This document shows, piece by piece, positions 62,745-64,000 of a stretch of 64,000 bases of DNA. The translations under genes were made by a program, and so were the position numbers. Position 1 is the first letter of the stretch. Every line of letters starts with the position of its first letter. A model generated the notes under the pieces. The model saw only the letters and a program-made list of their open reading frames with translations. It was not told the DNA's origin and searched no databases. Source of the DNA: a gamma proteobacterium symbiont of Ctena orbiculata (GTDB lineage Bacteria > Pseudomonadota > Gammaproteobacteria > Chromatiales > Chromatiaceae); assembly GCA_003094555.1 (NCBI GenBank), contig NATW01000118.1, forward strand, positions 1 through 64,000. The letters run 5' to 3'.

Positions 62745-64000
62745 GATCCCTTCTCCTTATCAACCGGGGCAATTTTTAACACCAGGCCCTCTCTGCCGGT
62801 AATCTCTACCAGCTGATCTTTTTTAACAGGTTGCTCGGAGCGGGCCCGCCAAATCTCACCATGTACCCTGATATCACCATCACCGGTGAAATCTTCCACT
62901 ACCACACCTTCGCTGGTCAACATCTCCTCACGTCCACTCACCACAGGACGGTTACGGGATTTAAGGGCCATGCCGATGACGAAGACCATGAGGAAGGCAC
63001 TGCTCACGGCTACAACCAGGATCAGTGGCAGCGATATACCGAATCCCGCCTGGTCGGTATCGATGAGAATCAGTGAACCGATGGTAAACGCCACCACCCC
63101 GCCTATACCCAGGGTGCCAAAGCTGGGCACGAAGGCCTCCCCTACCATCAACGCAAGCCCGAGCAGAATCAACGCCACCCCGGCATAATTGATGGGTAGC
63201 AGATGGAAGGCATAGAGCGCCAGCAGCAGTGCAATGGCGCCTATGGTTCCAGGCACAATGGCACCGGGATTGGCAAACTCGTAGATCAGCCCATAGATAC
63301 CCACCAGCATGAGGATATAGGCCAGATTGGGATTACTGATAATGCTCAATAACTGACTCTGCCAATCTGGCAGGTGTTTCTGCAAAACCAGATGCTCTGT
63401 ATTCAGGGTCTTACCGCCCAGGGGTAGCTCCACCTCGGTGCCGTTCAGTGCGGAGAGCAGGCTGTTGATGTCTGCTGCAATCAGATCGATCACACCCTGT
63501 TTCAACGCCTCTTCAGCGGAGAGACTGGCCCCATCCCTAACCGCCTTTTCGGCCCAATCCCCATTGCGCTTTCTTAAAGTTGCCAGGCTGCGTATATAGG
63601 CGGCTGCGTCATTGACGACTTTGCTTGTCTTGGCATCTGTCCCCGGGACTCGATCATCCTCCCTCTCATCTTCTGCCTTGGTTTTGTCTGGTGTCGCTTT
63701 CGGAACTCCACCCAGGGACACAGGGGTGGCAGCCCCCAGATTGGTGCCCGGTGCCATCGCCGCGACATGGCTGGCGTAGAGTATATATGTACCGGCACTG
63801 GCGGCACGCGCACCACCAGGCGCCACATAGGTGACCACAGCCACCTGGGAGGCGATGATGCGTTTGATCATGGCCCGCATCGAAGTGTCCAGACCGCCCG
63901 GGGTATCCATCTGCAGGACAACCAACTCCACAGCTTCCTGTTCAGCCTTATCCAAGGCCCGATCAAGATAATCCGCAGTGGCAGGTCCTATGGCACCAGA
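62741..64000 (-). CDS. NfeD-family membrane serine protease, N-terminus cut by window edge
   Basis: At least 419 codons; the frame is open to the window edge ([19 protein letters not shown] reads into it). ClpP-like part: [35 protein letters not shown] with the catalytic-Ser region, and a linker with charged repeats. Four to five membrane segments follow ([59 protein letters not shown]), and an OB-like NfeD tail. Partner of the slipin. Confidence 0.9.
   Translation of the reverse strand, partial: SGAIGPATADYLDRALDKAEQEAVELVVLQMDTPGGLDTSMRAMIKRIIASQVAVVTYVAPGGARAASAGTYILYASHVAAMAPGTNLGAATPVSLGGVPKATPDKTKAEDEREDDRVPGTDAKTSKVVNDAAAYIRSLATLRKRNGDWAEKAVRDGASLSAEEALKQGVIDLIAADINSLLSALNGTEVELPLGGKTLNTEHLVLQKHLPDWQSQLLSIISNPNLAYILMLVGIYGLIYEFANPGAIVPGTIGAIALLLALYAFHLLPINYAGVALILLGLALMVGEAFVPSFGTLGIGGVVAFTIGSLILIDTDQAGFGISLPLILVVAVSSAFLMVFVIGMALKSRNRPVVSGREEMLTSEGVVVEDFTGDGDIRVHGEIWRARSEQPVKKDQLVEITGREGLVLKIAPVDKEKGS

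Noticed and set aside
1..64000. CRISPR arrays, tRNA and rRNA genes
   Set aside because: No regularly spaced repeats and no tRNA- or rRNA-like sequence were seen by reading; a covariance-model search would be needed to exclude a tRNA entirely.

Overview
This 64 kb window (about 53% GC) looks like a gammaproteobacterial chromosome segment that is almost entirely a methanol/C1-oxidation island. It encodes a lanthanide-type methanol dehydrogenase (XoxF), PQQ synthesis, the tetrahydromethanopterin (H4MPT)/methanofuran formaldehyde-oxidation route with its cofactor-synthesis genes, and an NAD-linked formate dehydrogenase. Gene content resembles facultatively methylotrophic gammaproteobacteria, including sulfur-oxidising lineages. 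That assignment is inferred from gene content; no rRNA is present.

Layout. (1) 1-2.5 kb: start of a Tat-exported copper oxidase (CopA-like) with a Cys/His-rich CopL-like protein, a DUF2235 hydrolase and a small lipoprotein. (2) 2.8-7.5 kb: a small glycan island with an OGT-like TPR glycosyltransferase, DegT aminotransferase, sulfotransferase and WbqC-like protein. (3) 7.5-8.55 kb: a DUF2380/DUF3280-like periplasmic protein, then a scar of gene remnants (broken gloA plus a fragment of a second nucleotidyltransferase). (4) 8.5-27.8 kb: H4MPT/methanofuran synthesis and enzyme genes, nearly all on the minus strand. From high to low coordinates these are: beta-RFAP synthase, mtdB, ATP-grasp, mch, RimK-like ligase, CitG-like, fae; a PTPS fusion; a plus-strand HisA-like gene; mfnD, mfnF, pabB, mfnE; a secreted metallopeptidase-like gene; PTPS, DUF6513, DUF447, mfnB, a fold-III PLP decarboxylase and a nucleotidyltransferase. 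(5) 28.4-33.1 kb: fhcBADC. (6) 33.5-36.8 kb: pqqABCDE, then a 33-bp inverted-repeat element and a proline iminopeptidase. (7) 38.8-42.7 kb: xoxF, xoxG, xoxJ and a CxxxCW rhodanese-like gene. (8) 42.8-53 kb: a PQQ-associated ABC exporter cluster, beta-propeller proteins, small periplasmic proteins, a fused SoxYZ-like carrier and an MBL-fold hydrolase. (9) 53.5-57.9 kb: two-subunit formate dehydrogenase. (10) 58-64 kb: a putative small RNA, folP, a sigma-54 activator, a DmrB/Afp-like flavoprotein, and a slipin/NfeD pair cut by the window edge.

How it works together: XoxF oxidises methanol (electrons to XoxG), Fae captures formaldehyde on H4MPT, MtdB and Mch oxidise it to formyl-H4MPT, Fhc releases formate, and Fdh makes CO2 plus NADH. 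Much of the cofactor supply is encoded beside the enzymes.

The main finding is regulatory. Sigma-54 (-24/-12) promoter sequences of GG-N10-GC form stand in front of fhc, pqqA, xoxF, fdh and both arms of a divergent PQQ-associated locus. One more stands before a promoter-to-terminator unit of about 120 nt with no substantial ORF. The window also encodes an AcoR/NtrC-type sigma-54 activator with an intact GAFTGA loop. This reads as a single sigma-54 regulon for methanol-to-CO2 oxidation, with a possible regulon small RNA. It is inferred from sequence and needs experimental test.
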